From the NCBI GenBank assembly GCA_937960895.1, contig CALCJD010000094.1:1-64000 (forward strand): DNA of 64,000 bases. The letters are read 5' to 3'. Positions 9,273-18,200 of this stretch are shown here, in pieces (positions within the stretch are counted from its first letter, which is position 1; each line of letters starts with the position of its first letter). The translations under genes were made by a program, and so were the position numbers. The notes beneath the pieces are model-generated. The model saw only the letters and a list, made by a program, of their open reading frames with translations. It was not told the DNA's origin and made no database searches. The stretch comes from an uncultured Spartobacteria bacterium. GTDB taxonomy: Bacteria; Verrucomicrobiota; Verrucomicrobiia; Chthoniobacterales; Terrimicrobiaceae.

Positions 9273-10175
9273 ATGACCACTTCCGCCACCGGGGAACTTT
9301 TTGACGCCGCCTTTCTGGCCCGGCTCGAGTCGCTCAGCCTTCTGGCGCGCAAGATCCAGCGCGGACGCCTCCGGGCCGAGCGCCGCAGCGTGCAGCGCGG
9401 GGCCAGCGTCGAGTTTGCGGAATACCGTCCGTTCGTCAACGGCGACGACTTTCGTTACATCGACTGGAACGCCTACGCCCGCTGGCGCACGCTGGTGATG
9501 AAACTCTTCGTCGAGGAGGAGGATCTCCATGTGCATCTGCTCCTGGATTGCTCCGCTTCGATGTTGTGGGGTGATCCGCTCAAGTTCGACTACGCCCGCA
9601 AGGTGATCGCCGGGCTTGCCTACATGGCGCTGGCCAACCTGGACCGCGCTTCCATTTCCCCGCTGGGCGGCGTCTCCATGGCCCCCTGGCCCGCCGGCCG
9701 CGGCAAGCACCGGTTTTTGCAAATTCTCCGTTATCTCGAAGGATGCGCGACCGCGGTCCGGCCGGTCCGGCTCGAGGACGAGGTGCGTTCCTGGACCGCC
9801 ACCCGTCCACGCCGGGGTCTCGTCGTGTGGGTGAGCGACCTCTGGGGCAGTGATCCCCAGGATGCCTTCAAGGCCCTCGACCGCCTGCGCCATGCCCGCC
9901 ACGAGGTGGCCGTCATTCAGGTTCGCGATCCCGCCGAGGCCGAGGCCGGACGGCCCGGCGAATACGAACTCGAGGATTGTGAAACCGGCGAGGTGCGCCG
10001 GGTCATTGTCAGTCCCCAGATGGCCCGGGAATACCGCGAGCGGTTCCAGAGTTATCAGGCGGCCCTGGCCGCCTACACCCGCAAACACCAGATTCCGCTG
10101 CTCTCCGCCGACACCCGTCTGGACCCCGCGGACCTTCTCCAGCGGGCGCTGGTGGCGGGGGGATTTGTGAAGTAG
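9273..10175 (+). CDS. DUF58 domain protein (vWA-like)
   Basis: A 300-residue soluble protein with the DUF58 core motif FVNGDDFRYIDWNAYARW at about residues 52-69, followed by a vWA-like domain whose metal site reads LLDCSASM (about 92-99). DUF58 proteins are constant partners of MoxR ATPases and are thought to be the adaptor or substrate of the ATPase. It follows moxR by 65 bp. That gap has a strong GGAGG-like sequence (about 9215-9221), but it does not precede an in-frame start, and ATG 9273 is the start that fits the family. Confidence 0.9.
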   Translation: MTTSATGELFDAAFLARLESLSLLARKIQRGRLRAERRSVQRGASVEFAEYRPFVNGDDFRYIDWNAYARWRTLVMKLFVEEEDLHVHLLLDCSASMLWGDPLKFDYARKVIAGLAYMALANLDRASISPLGGVSMAPWPAGRGKHRFLQILRYLEGCATAVRPVRLEDEVRSWTATRPRRGLVVWVSDLWGSDPQDAFKALDRLRHARHEVAVIQVRDPAEAEAGRPGEYELEDCETGEVRRVIVSPQMAREYRERFQSYQAALAAYTRKHQIPLLSADTRLDPADLLQRALVAGGFVK

Positions 10176-10212
10176 GCGGGGCGTTGCCAAGCCGTTTGGG
10201 GAGGCCGATCCC

Positions 10213-10833
10213 TCAGTCCCAATCCGCCGGCCGGGGCGAGAGCGGTTTGCCCTGCATCTCGCGCCATTTCATCATCTGGGCGGGAACAAGCACGGATTCC
10301 GCCAGGCAGTCGCTGGAGTGCCGGAGCTGGGACAGGAAACGTCCGCGGGGTTGCGCCGGACCGTATAGCGTCTTTTCGTAGTCGATCAGATTCTGCGCCC
10401 CGGAACGCAGGAGAAACCGGATCACCTCCAGGCGCTGCTTTTGCTCCGCATTCAGACCGAGCGTGTTGGCGACTTCCGGAATCTGGAATGAAGCCAGCGC
10501 CCCGCGGTATTGCAGGGTCAGTTCCTCCAGCCGGTTGCGCTGGTTCTGCGTGAGCACGGCGAGGGTTTGGTGTTTGAGTCGGTGGCGATCCTTGCCGGCG
10601 GGATGGGGAGGCAGGGAAAGCAGCAGTTTTTTCACCCGCATTTTCTGGGCCTCGTTGAGTTTCAGTTCCTGGACCACTTCATTGGAAAACGGAATCAGCA
10701 GGGAGGGATCGAAACGGTGGAGAATCTGTTCGGCCGGGGACCGGGCGGCCGCAGCCTGTTGGGCCCGGCAGGGATTCGCCGGCAGCAGGGCGAGAAGGCA
10801 AAGGGTCGTGAACAGGACGGTCGGCTTCGACAT
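10213..10833 (-). CDS. Periplasmic protein with LxxxQ repeats (Spy/CpxP-like)
   Basis: A 206-residue secreted protein: signal peptide MSKPTVLFTTLCLLALLPANPCRA cleaved about residue 24, then an all-helical mature part. Three copies of an L-x-x-x-Q-[KR]-x-R-[LV] pattern are seen (LNEAQKMRV, LTQNQRNRL, LNAEQKQRL), like the LTxxQ motif of the Spy/CpxP family of periplasmic chaperones and stress sensors. The family call is by motif only. It is encoded against the vWA operon, between DUF58 (convergent, 37 bp) and the BatA-like gene (divergent). The start at 10833 is preferred over 10893 because only it gives a signal peptide. Confidence 0.7.
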   Translation of the reverse strand: MSKPTVLFTTLCLLALLPANPCRAQQAAAARSPAEQILHRFDPSLLIPFSNEVVQELKLNEAQKMRVKKLLLSLPPHPAGKDRHRLKHQTLAVLTQNQRNRLEELTLQYRGALASFQIPEVANTLGLNAEQKQRLEVIRFLLRSGAQNLIDYEKTLYGPAQPRGRFLSQLRHSSDCLAESVLVPAQMMKWREMQGKPLSPRPADWD

Positions 10834-10839
10834 GGCGTC

Positions 10840-10868
10840 ATGGAAGCGCGGGCGGGAAAAAAGCGCAA
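10840..10868 (-). promoter_or_regulatory. Promoter of the periplasmic LxxxQ protein
   Basis: On the minus strand, TTGCGC (10868-10863), a 17-bp spacer and TTCCAT (10845-10840), ending 6 bases before ATG 10833. The -35 is the same hexamer as before the tRNA gene; the -10 is a weaker match. The gap 10834-11050 also has a perfect 7-bp inverted repeat (10961-10967 with 10974-10980) without a T-run. Confidence 0.35.
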
Positions 10869-11050
10869 TGACCTCCGCCTGTGCCCCTGACATTTCGAGG
10901 AAATCGGCTGGCGATTTGCCCGAAAACAGGACACTTTTCCGGCATGATTTTCGCCCCTGAACCCCGCCGGGAAGCGGGGTGTCACGACGTCTTGTTGAAA
11001 GTGCTTGGGTGTGTGGGGGTTACGATTGATGGAGTGCTGCAGGGGAGCCG

Positions 11051-12700
11051 ATGATGAATTTTCTTTTTCCCGCCGCCTGGGCCTGGCTGGGCCTGGCCCT
11101 TCCGATCATTGCTCTTTACCTCATTCGAACCCGGCTGGAACGTCGCAGTGTCAGCACGTTGTTGTTTTGGGAGCAGATTCGGACGCAGTCCTACAATTCC
11201 GCACTCTGGCGCAAGCTGCGGCGCTGGCTTTCACTGCTTTTGCAGTTGGTGTTTCTGGCGCTGGTGACCTTTGCATTGACGCAGCCGTTGGCGCCCTGGC
11301 AGACGGCGCAGCCGACCAGCACGGTGTTTGTCCTCGACCCCTCGGCCAGCATGCTGGCGCGGGAGGGTGCGCAGACCCGTTGGGAGCGGGCGAAGGAAAT
11401 GCTCGACCAACGGATCCGTCAGCTGCGTCCCTTCGACCGGGCCGCCCTGTTGGTGGCCGCCGATCCGCCCCAGGTGCTTTCCGGTTGGACGGCCAGCCGC
11501 CGGGTGTTGCTCGATGCACTCAACCGGGCCCAACCGGTCGGGGAGGGCGTGTCCCTGCGCGCGGCGCTGGCCCTGGCGGAAAATCTTCGATCCACCCAGC
11601 CCAATGCGTCCATCCAGTTGCTGACCGACGGCGTCTGGCGGGATCCGACGGAGGTTAATGGGAAGGTGGAATGCGTCTGGGTGGGGGAGCCGCAGCCCAA
11701 TGTCGGCATCACGCAGTTTTCCGCGCGCCGTCCGTTTTCCTCTCCGGGAGAGGTGCGGGTGTCCCTCGAGGTTGTCTCCCGGGGGGAAATAAAAATGGAG
11801 GGCACGGTGGAATTGTTTCGCAGCGGCCAGTTGGTGGACGTGCAGCCGGTGAGCCTCGAACCGGGCGGCGCTTGGCAGCGGGAATGGGACCTGCAGGCGC
11901 CGGGCGCGGAGGAATTTGAGGCCAGACTGGCCGGCTTCCCGCCGGACGCCCTGAGCGTCGACGATTCGGCCCGTGTCAAAATCGACGCGGTGCATGTCGT
12001 CAGGGTCATCCTCGTTTCCACCCCCAATCCCTACCTCGAAGCCGCGCTGGACGCGCTGCCGCTCGTGGAGTGGGTGAGGGTGGAATCCCTTTCCGGTTTT
12101 CCCGACCCCGGCGCGTTGTATGTTTTCAATCGCACGGTGCCGCCGGAGGGATTTGAAAACGCCAACGCCCTGCTCATCAATCCCCCCTCCGCCGGCTTCT
12201 GGGGGCGGCCGGACGGCGCGGTCGAACGTCCGCTGGTGAGCGAGGTCGCCCGGGACGAAGCGCTCATGCGCCACACCGGATTTTCGAATGTGAGTCTCGA
12301 TGCGGCGACCAAATGGCAAAAGCCTCCCGTGGCGCAGGTCTTCGCCGAGAGTTTCGGCGACCCGCTGATTTACGGCCAGTGGGACGACCGCCGTCATTGG
12401 GCCCTGCTGGCCTTTGACCTCGAGGGCTCCGATCTGGTCCTCCGGACCGCCTTTCCCATCCTGCTCGGCAATGCCGTGGAGTCGCTGCGTCCTTCGAAAA
12501 CCGTCGTGCCCAGCTCGGCGCCGGGGCGCGTGGAAAGCGCCCTGGAGGTGACCGCGGTCGGGGACCACCATGCCGCCGCGCCCGCTCCTGGCCCGGGCGC
12601 CTGGTGGTTTGCCTTTCCGCTTTGGTGGTGGGCGCTGGCGGCGGCCGGTCTCTGGCTGGTGGGCGAGTGGTGGTTGTTTACACGGAGGATCACGGAATGA
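11051..12700 (+). CDS. BatA-like vWA membrane protein
   Basis: A 549-residue protein with the BatA N-terminal module: two membrane segments (about 4-27 and 58-78) flanking a short conserved region with LERRSVSTLLFWEQ. A vWA domain follows with a metal-binding DPSASM motif near residue 97 and STQPNASIQLLTDG later, and a C-terminal Trp-rich membrane segment at about 515-540. Bat proteins were described as aerotolerance factors in Bacteroides and act with MoxR. Start is ATG 11051, 4 bases after GGGGAG. It overlaps the next gene by ATGA at 12697-12700. Confidence 0.87.
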   Translation: MMNFLFPAAWAWLGLALPIIALYLIRTRLERRSVSTLLFWEQIRTQSYNSALWRKLRRWLSLLLQLVFLALVTFALTQPLAPWQTAQPTSTVFVLDPSASMLAREGAQTRWERAKEMLDQRIRQLRPFDRAALLVAADPPQVLSGWTASRRVLLDALNRAQPVGEGVSLRAALALAENLRSTQPNASIQLLTDGVWRDPTEVNGKVECVWVGEPQPNVGITQFSARRPFSSPGEVRVSLEVVSRGEIKMEGTVELFRSGQLVDVQPVSLEPGGAWQREWDLQAPGAEEFEARLAGFPPDALSVDDSARVKIDAVHVVRVILVSTPNPYLEAALDALPLVEWVRVESLSGFPDPGALYVFNRTVPPEGFENANALLINPPSAGFWGRPDGAVERPLVSEVARDEALMRHTGFSNVSLDAATKWQKPPVAQVFAESFGDPLIYGQWDDRRHWALLAFDLEGSDLVLRTAFPILLGNAVESLRPSKTVVPSSAPGRVESALEVTAVGDHHAAAPAPGPGAWWFAFPLWWWALAAAGLWLVGEWWLFTRRITE

Positions 12701-15273
12701 CGCTGGGCATCCCCTGGGCTTTGACCGGTCTGGTGCTGCTGCCGCTCTTCTGGTGGTGGGGACGCACGTCGCTGGTCACCGCGCCCGAAGGGCGCAAACG
12801 GCTCTCGCTGGCCGTGCGCGCCGTGATTTTTGTCCTGCTGGTGACGGCATTGAGCGATCCGCGCCGGCACACCCTCACAAGGGATCTGCACGTCATCTGG
12901 CTCGTTGATGCCAGTCGGAGCGTGGACGGCGAGGGGATCAAAAAGGCGGTCGAATTGCACAAGGCCGCCGGGACTCCGTCCGGGAGCGAATCGTGGATCG
13001 CGTTCGGCGGCCGCGGTGTGAACGTGGCCGGTCCCGAGAAACTTGCCGATGTTTCCCCCGAATCCGTCAACGACCGCGAGACCGATCTTGCCGCCGCGCT
13101 GAAACTGGCGGAGGCCTCGTTTCCTTCCGGAAAGGCAAAGACCATTGTGCTCGTAAGCGACGGCCTTCAGACCCACGGCGATGCCGCGGCCGCGGGGGCG
13201 TCGTTGAAGGATGCCGGAGTTCGGGTGCATGCCTTCACCGCCGCGCCGCCGGACAAACCCGAGGTTCTGGTCCGTGCGGTGAACGCCCCGCGTCAGGTGC
13301 GCAGCGAGGAACCGTTCCGCGCCGAGATTGAGGTGTCCAGCAATCGGGAGACCGATGCGGAAATTGCCGTCTTCCGCAACGGGGTGAAGGTTGCCTCGCG
13401 TCAGGAACGGCTCAAGCCGGGGACGAACCGCCTCGAATTCACGCAGGTGCTCCGCGGCGAGGAACGTCTCGTGGAGCTGTCCGCGGAGGTGACGGCCGCG
13501 GCGGACACCATCGCCGACAACAACCGTTCCGCCGCCATCGTGCAAACCGAGGGTGTTTCCAAGGTGCTGCTCATCGCGGACAAACCCGAGCAGGCGCGCT
13601 ACCTTGCCTGGGCGCTCAAGCAGGAGGGTATCGTGCTCGACGCGCGTCCGCCCACCGGCGCACCCATCGGTCTGGCCGACCTGCAGAATTATGATCTGGT
13701 CATTCTCGACAACGTGCCCGCCACGGCGCTGACGCTCGATCAGATGAAGCTCCTTTCCTCCTATGTCCGCGATTTCGGCGGCGGGTTTCTCATGACCGGC
13801 GGCGATCAGGCCTTCGGCCTCGGGGGGTATTACCGGACGCCCGTCGAGGACATCCTCCCGGTGCGTTGTGATTTCGAGAAGGAAAAGGAAACTCCGTCGC
13901 TGGGCATCGTTTTTGTCATCGACCGCAGCGGCAGCATGTCCGGCGAAAAGATCGAAATGGCCAAGGAGGCGGCCAAGGCGGCGCTGGAATTGCTGTCCGA
14001 CCGGGATTACGCCGGCGTGGCGGCCTTCGACCACGAGGCCTTTTGGGTGGCCGACCTGCAGAGTGCCGCAGACAAAGGCGGCATCAGCCACAAAATCAGT
14101 TCCCTTTCCGAAGGGGGGGGAACCAATCTGGCCGCGGGCATGGAGCTGGCCCTCCAGGCCCTGCGCGGCTCGCCGGCCAAACTGCGCCACGCCATTCTGC
14201 TGACCGACGGCGTGTCCACGCCCGGACCGTTTTACGAACTTGCCACCCAGATGGCGGCGGAAAAAATCACCGTAAGCACGGTGGCCGTCGGGGACGACGC
14301 CGACAGCCAGTTGCTCCAGCAGATCGCCCGGTGGGGCGGCGGCCGGTATTACCTCGCCCTCGATCCGCGCATGGTTCCGCAGATTTTTGCGAAGGAAACC
14401 ATGACCGTTTCCAAGTCCGCCATCCAGGAGGCGCCCTTTGTTCCCGTTCCCGTGCGTCCGGCGGATTTTCTGGCCGGGGTGAACTTCGAGCGCGCCCCGT
14501 TTTTGCTGGGGTACGTCACCACACGCCACAAACCCACGGCGGAGGTGTGGCTGGGTTCCGAAAAGGGCGAACCGCTGCTGGCCACCTGGCGGTACGGACT
14601 GGGACAGGCCGGCGCCTGGACCTCCGACGCGCGCAACCGCTGGGCGGTCGAATGGCTGCGCTGGGAGGGATTCGGAAAATTCTGGGCGCAGTTGGTGCGC
14701 AAGCTGGCGCGGTCCGAGGCGGTGCGGCGGTTTCCCATGACCCTCGAGCGCGAGGGCGCGGATTTTGTACTGCGCGCGGATACCGTCGATGCGTTGGGAC
14801 GTTTTGTCGGTGGGCTCGACGGCGAGGTCACGGTGTCGGCTCCCGATGGTTCCCGGACGAAACTTCCGCTGGAGAAGATCGCCCCCGGACGGTATGAGGC
14901 GCGCTGGCCGGCGAATCAGCCCGGCGCCTGGCATGCCCAGGCGGCATTTACCCGTCAGGGCGATGTGGTGGAAAGACAGGCGTTGAGTGCCGCGGCGGGA
15001 TATCCGGCGGAATTTGTGGCCCGCCCGCCGGATGAAGCGCTTCTGGGCGCGCTGGCCGCCAAAACCGGGGGGTCGCTCAACGGTGCGGCGCGCGGAATCT
15101 GGACCGACGACCGGCGCGCCCTGCAGGAAAAGGAACTCTGGCCCTGGCTCGCCACGCTGGCACTCGTTCTCTTTCTCGTCGACGTCGCCCTGCGTCGCTG
15201 GCCGCGCCCCGCTTCGGCGGTCCCGGTGCGGCCCGCAGCTTCCCGTCCCCCCGAACCCGCTTTGCGCTCATGA
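12697..15273 (+). CDS. vWA protein with an inserted glutamine-amidotransferase-like domain
   Basis: An 858-residue protein. An N-terminal membrane segment pair (about 5-60) is followed by a degenerate vWA domain (LVDASRSVDGEG near 70), a beta-sandwich-like region (about 185-285), a class I glutamine-amidotransferase-like fold (KVLLIADKPEQ near 290, VILDNVPA near 335, a GGFLMTGGDQAFGLGGYY segment near 365), and a second, intact vWA domain with DRSGSMSG near 410. A C-terminal helix (about 815-835) crosses the membrane. The nucleophile elbow of a working amidotransferase is not seen, so that domain is probably a binding fold. Start is ATG 12697 (ATGA overlap); a longer frame starts inside the previous gene. 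Confidence 0.87.
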   Translation: MTLGIPWALTGLVLLPLFWWWGRTSLVTAPEGRKRLSLAVRAVIFVLLVTALSDPRRHTLTRDLHVIWLVDASRSVDGEGIKKAVELHKAAGTPSGSESWIAFGGRGVNVAGPEKLADVSPESVNDRETDLAAALKLAEASFPSGKAKTIVLVSDGLQTHGDAAAAGASLKDAGVRVHAFTAAPPDKPEVLVRAVNAPRQVRSEEPFRAEIEVSSNRETDAEIAVFRNGVKVASRQERLKPGTNRLEFTQVLRGEERLVELSAEVTAAADTIADNNRSAAIVQTEGVSKVLLIADKPEQARYLAWALKQEGIVLDARPPTGAPIGLADLQNYDLVILDNVPATALTLDQMKLLSSYVRDFGGGFLMTGGDQAFGLGGYYRTPVEDILPVRCDFEKEKETPSLGIVFVIDRSGSMSGEKIEMAKEAAKAALELLSDRDYAGVAAFDHEAFWVADLQSAADKGGISHKISSLSEGGGTNLAAGMELALQALRGSPAKLRHAILLTDGVSTPGPFYELATQMAAEKITVSTVAVGDDADSQLLQQIARWGGGRYYLALDPRMVPQIFAKETMTVSKSAIQEAPFVPVPVRPADFLAGVNFERAPFLLGYVTTRHKPTAEVWLGSEKGEPLLATWRYGLGQAGAWTSDARNRWAVEWLRWEGFGKFWAQLVRKLARSEAVRRFPMTLEREGADFVLRADTVDALGRFVGGLDGEVTVSAPDGSRTKLPLEKIAPGRYEARWPANQPGAWHAQAAFTRQGDVVERQALSAAAGYPAEFVARPPDEALLGALAAKTGGSLNGAARGIWTDDRRALQEKELWPWLATLALVLFLVDVALRRWPRPASAVPVRPAASRPPEPALRS

Positions 15274-18200
15274 AAAAAATCCTTTTTCCCGTCCTAGCCA
15301 TTGGATGGATCGTTCCGCTGCAGGCGGAGCCCCTGTCGCGTCCGGTTCTGGAACGTTACGAACAGATGCTGCTGGGCGCGCCGGAGGCCGGAACGCCCTT
15401 CGACAAGGTTTATCAGCATTACCTGGAAACCGAGGGCCTCGAGGCGCTGGCCGCCCGCTGGCGCGAAGCCGCCGGGCGCGACGAATCCTCCCGGGCCGGG
15501 TATCTGTTGCTGCTCGGCCTTCTCGACGAACGCCGCGGAAACACCGACGGGGCGCTGAAGGAGTTGCGCGAGGCCGCCAACGCCGGCGCAGGCTGGAGAG
15601 GGTGGCTGGCACTCGCGGATGCGGAAAGCCGGGCCGGGCAGTTGAAGGAGGCCGTCGCTTCCTACAAAAAAGCCCTCGAGCTCGATCCCCCGCACGATGT
15701 GCTTCCGCGTTTGTATCGCGGACTCGCCCTCTCCCAGCAGCGGCAGATGGATTTTGCCGGCGCCGTGGAAACCTGGGAGGCCTACGCCAAGGCTTCGCCC
15801 GACGATCCCTTCGTTCTGGAGGAGGCCGGGGACGCACTTCTCGAGGCAGGCCGCTACGGGGAGGCCGACCGGATGTTTGCCCGCCTCCGCGCGATGAAGG
15901 ACCTTGATCCGGCCCGCGCGCTCAGCGCGGTGCTCCGGCAGGCCGAGGTGCGGCGGCTCCAGGGAAACACGAAGGAGGCCCTGGAGCTGTATGAAACCGC
16001 CCTGGCCGAATCCGGGGAGGCGAGCTGGCTGCAGCGCGAGATCCGCTCCCGCATCGAACGGCTCTTTCTTGCGGATGACGACCTGCCGGGCCTTGCCGCC
16101 TATTATCGGAAGCAACTCGAGTCCCATCCCGCGGATGTCGAAACCGCGCTGCGGTTGAGTGATGTTTATCTGGAGTTGAACCGGAATGACGATGCGCTCA
16201 AGGCCCTGGAGGAGGCCGCCGGCAGGGCGCCCGGACGCAAGGATGTGCAGCAACGCTTGGCCGCCGCCCTCGTTCGCGCGGAGCGCCCGGGTGATGCGGT
16301 CACCATCCTGGAAGCCCTCACGAAAAAATATCCCGAAGATCCGGAAATCCTCGCCCAACTGGGCGAGGCCCAATGGCAGGAATTCAAACTGGGCCGCGGG
16401 GAATCGTCCAGGGCCGTCGCCACCTGGCGGAAGCTCGCGCCCGAAGGCGCCGACGCCAACGCCGTGCAGCGGCTGGCGGAAATCTTTCGCGCCCATCAGC
16501 TCACTGAGGAGGCCGTCACGGAATACCGGCGGGCCCTGACCCTGGATCCCGCCTCTCCCGACCGGCGGGAACGTTTGGCGGTATATCTCGCCGAACTCGG
16601 ACGGAAACCCGAGGCGCTCACCGTGCTGTCCGGCATGGTCGAGGACGGCCGCGCCTCCGGCGAAACGTATCTTCGGCTCGCCCGCATTCAGCGGCGTCTC
16701 GGGGAACCCGGCGCAGCCCGCCAGACCCTCCAGGCGGCGAAGGATGATCCGGACCGCGCCTTCGACCGGCTGTATCTCCTCTGGCAGCTGGCCTCCGAGG
16801 ATCGTGCGTGGGAGGAGGCGGAAAAGCTGGCCGTCACCCTTCGGACCATGGCGCAAACGGACCCGGAAAGGGAGCGCGCGGACGATTGTCTGCTCCAGGC
16901 GCTGCGCGAACGAAATCGGCTCGGCGGGGAGATTCAGCGGCTGCTGCAGAGGCAAAAGACATCCCCCGATTCCCTGAACGAAGGTGACTGGCGGCTGCTT
17001 TACCTGCTGGCCGACGCCTCCGGAGACCTGGGTACGGCGGAGTTTGCCCTGCAGGAAGGACTCCGTCAGTTTCCGCAATCGGCGGCGCTCACCCAAATCG
17101 AACAGGCCTTCGCCCGACGCACCAACAACATGAACCGCCGCCTCGCCGCGCTCGAACGGTTGGAAAAAATCGAACCGCAGCGCGCGGGGGATTGGATGGC
17201 CGAGCGTGTGCGGGCGCTCCGGGAGGCGAATCGCATGGAGGAGGCCACAGCACTCGCCCGCCGGGTCGTGGCTCATTCGCCCGCCCGCGCCGACGGATAT
17301 GTGCTTCTCGCGGAAACCCTCCAGGCCGCCCAAAAAAGGGACGAGGCCGTCCAAGTGCTTCAGGAGGCGGTGCGTCTCTCCGAAAACCCCAATCAGGTCC
17401 GCTTCCGCCTGGTGGATCTTTATCTGGCGGAAGGAAACCCGGCCGCGGCGCGGAGTGTCATGGACGAAGCCTTCGAAGCCGAGGAGTCGCCGGCCGCGAA
17501 ACTTCAGATCATGAGCCGCCTGGCCGATGTCTATTTGCAAGCCGGACGACTGGACGAATTGATTGCCAAACTGCGCAACCGCCAGAAGGCCGAGCAGGGC
17601 TGGCGGTACGCCATGTATCTGGCGGAAGTGTATCTGGTCATGCAGGACAGCCTCCGTGCGATGGAAGAGCTCGACAAGGCCCTGGCGGGCAAACCCGACG
17701 ACCCCCTCCTGCTCAGGCGTCTGCTGATGCTGGCCCGGGAAACCGGCGACACCCAGGCCGTCCTGCGGTACGCCCGCAAGCTTGCCGAGGTTGAACCTTC
17801 CGCGCCCAACCGCGCCCAGTTGGGGGAGGCGCTGGCCAATGACGGAAAAATCGACGAGGCGCTGAATCTCATCCGGGAAAACAGCGCCGAATTCCTCGCG
17901 GAACCGTCCGCCTGGGAGGGAACGCTGCGCGTCCTCCAGGCCGAGGACAAGGCGGCCGAACTCGCCGCCATGCTGGAAAACAGGCTGCGCGCCGATCCCC
18001 GCGACTGGCGTTCGCTCATGGCGCTCGGCGAGATTCTCATGGGCACCGGCCAGACGGACAAGGCGGCGGAATGTTTCTGGAAGGTGATGGCCCTGCATGA
18101 GGATTCCGGAACCGCCCCTCCGGCTCCCACGCCGTCTCCCGCGGGCGGGGGGACCGCCGCCCGCCTGCCGATGGGCGTCACGGTTCTTCCCTCGGGCGGA

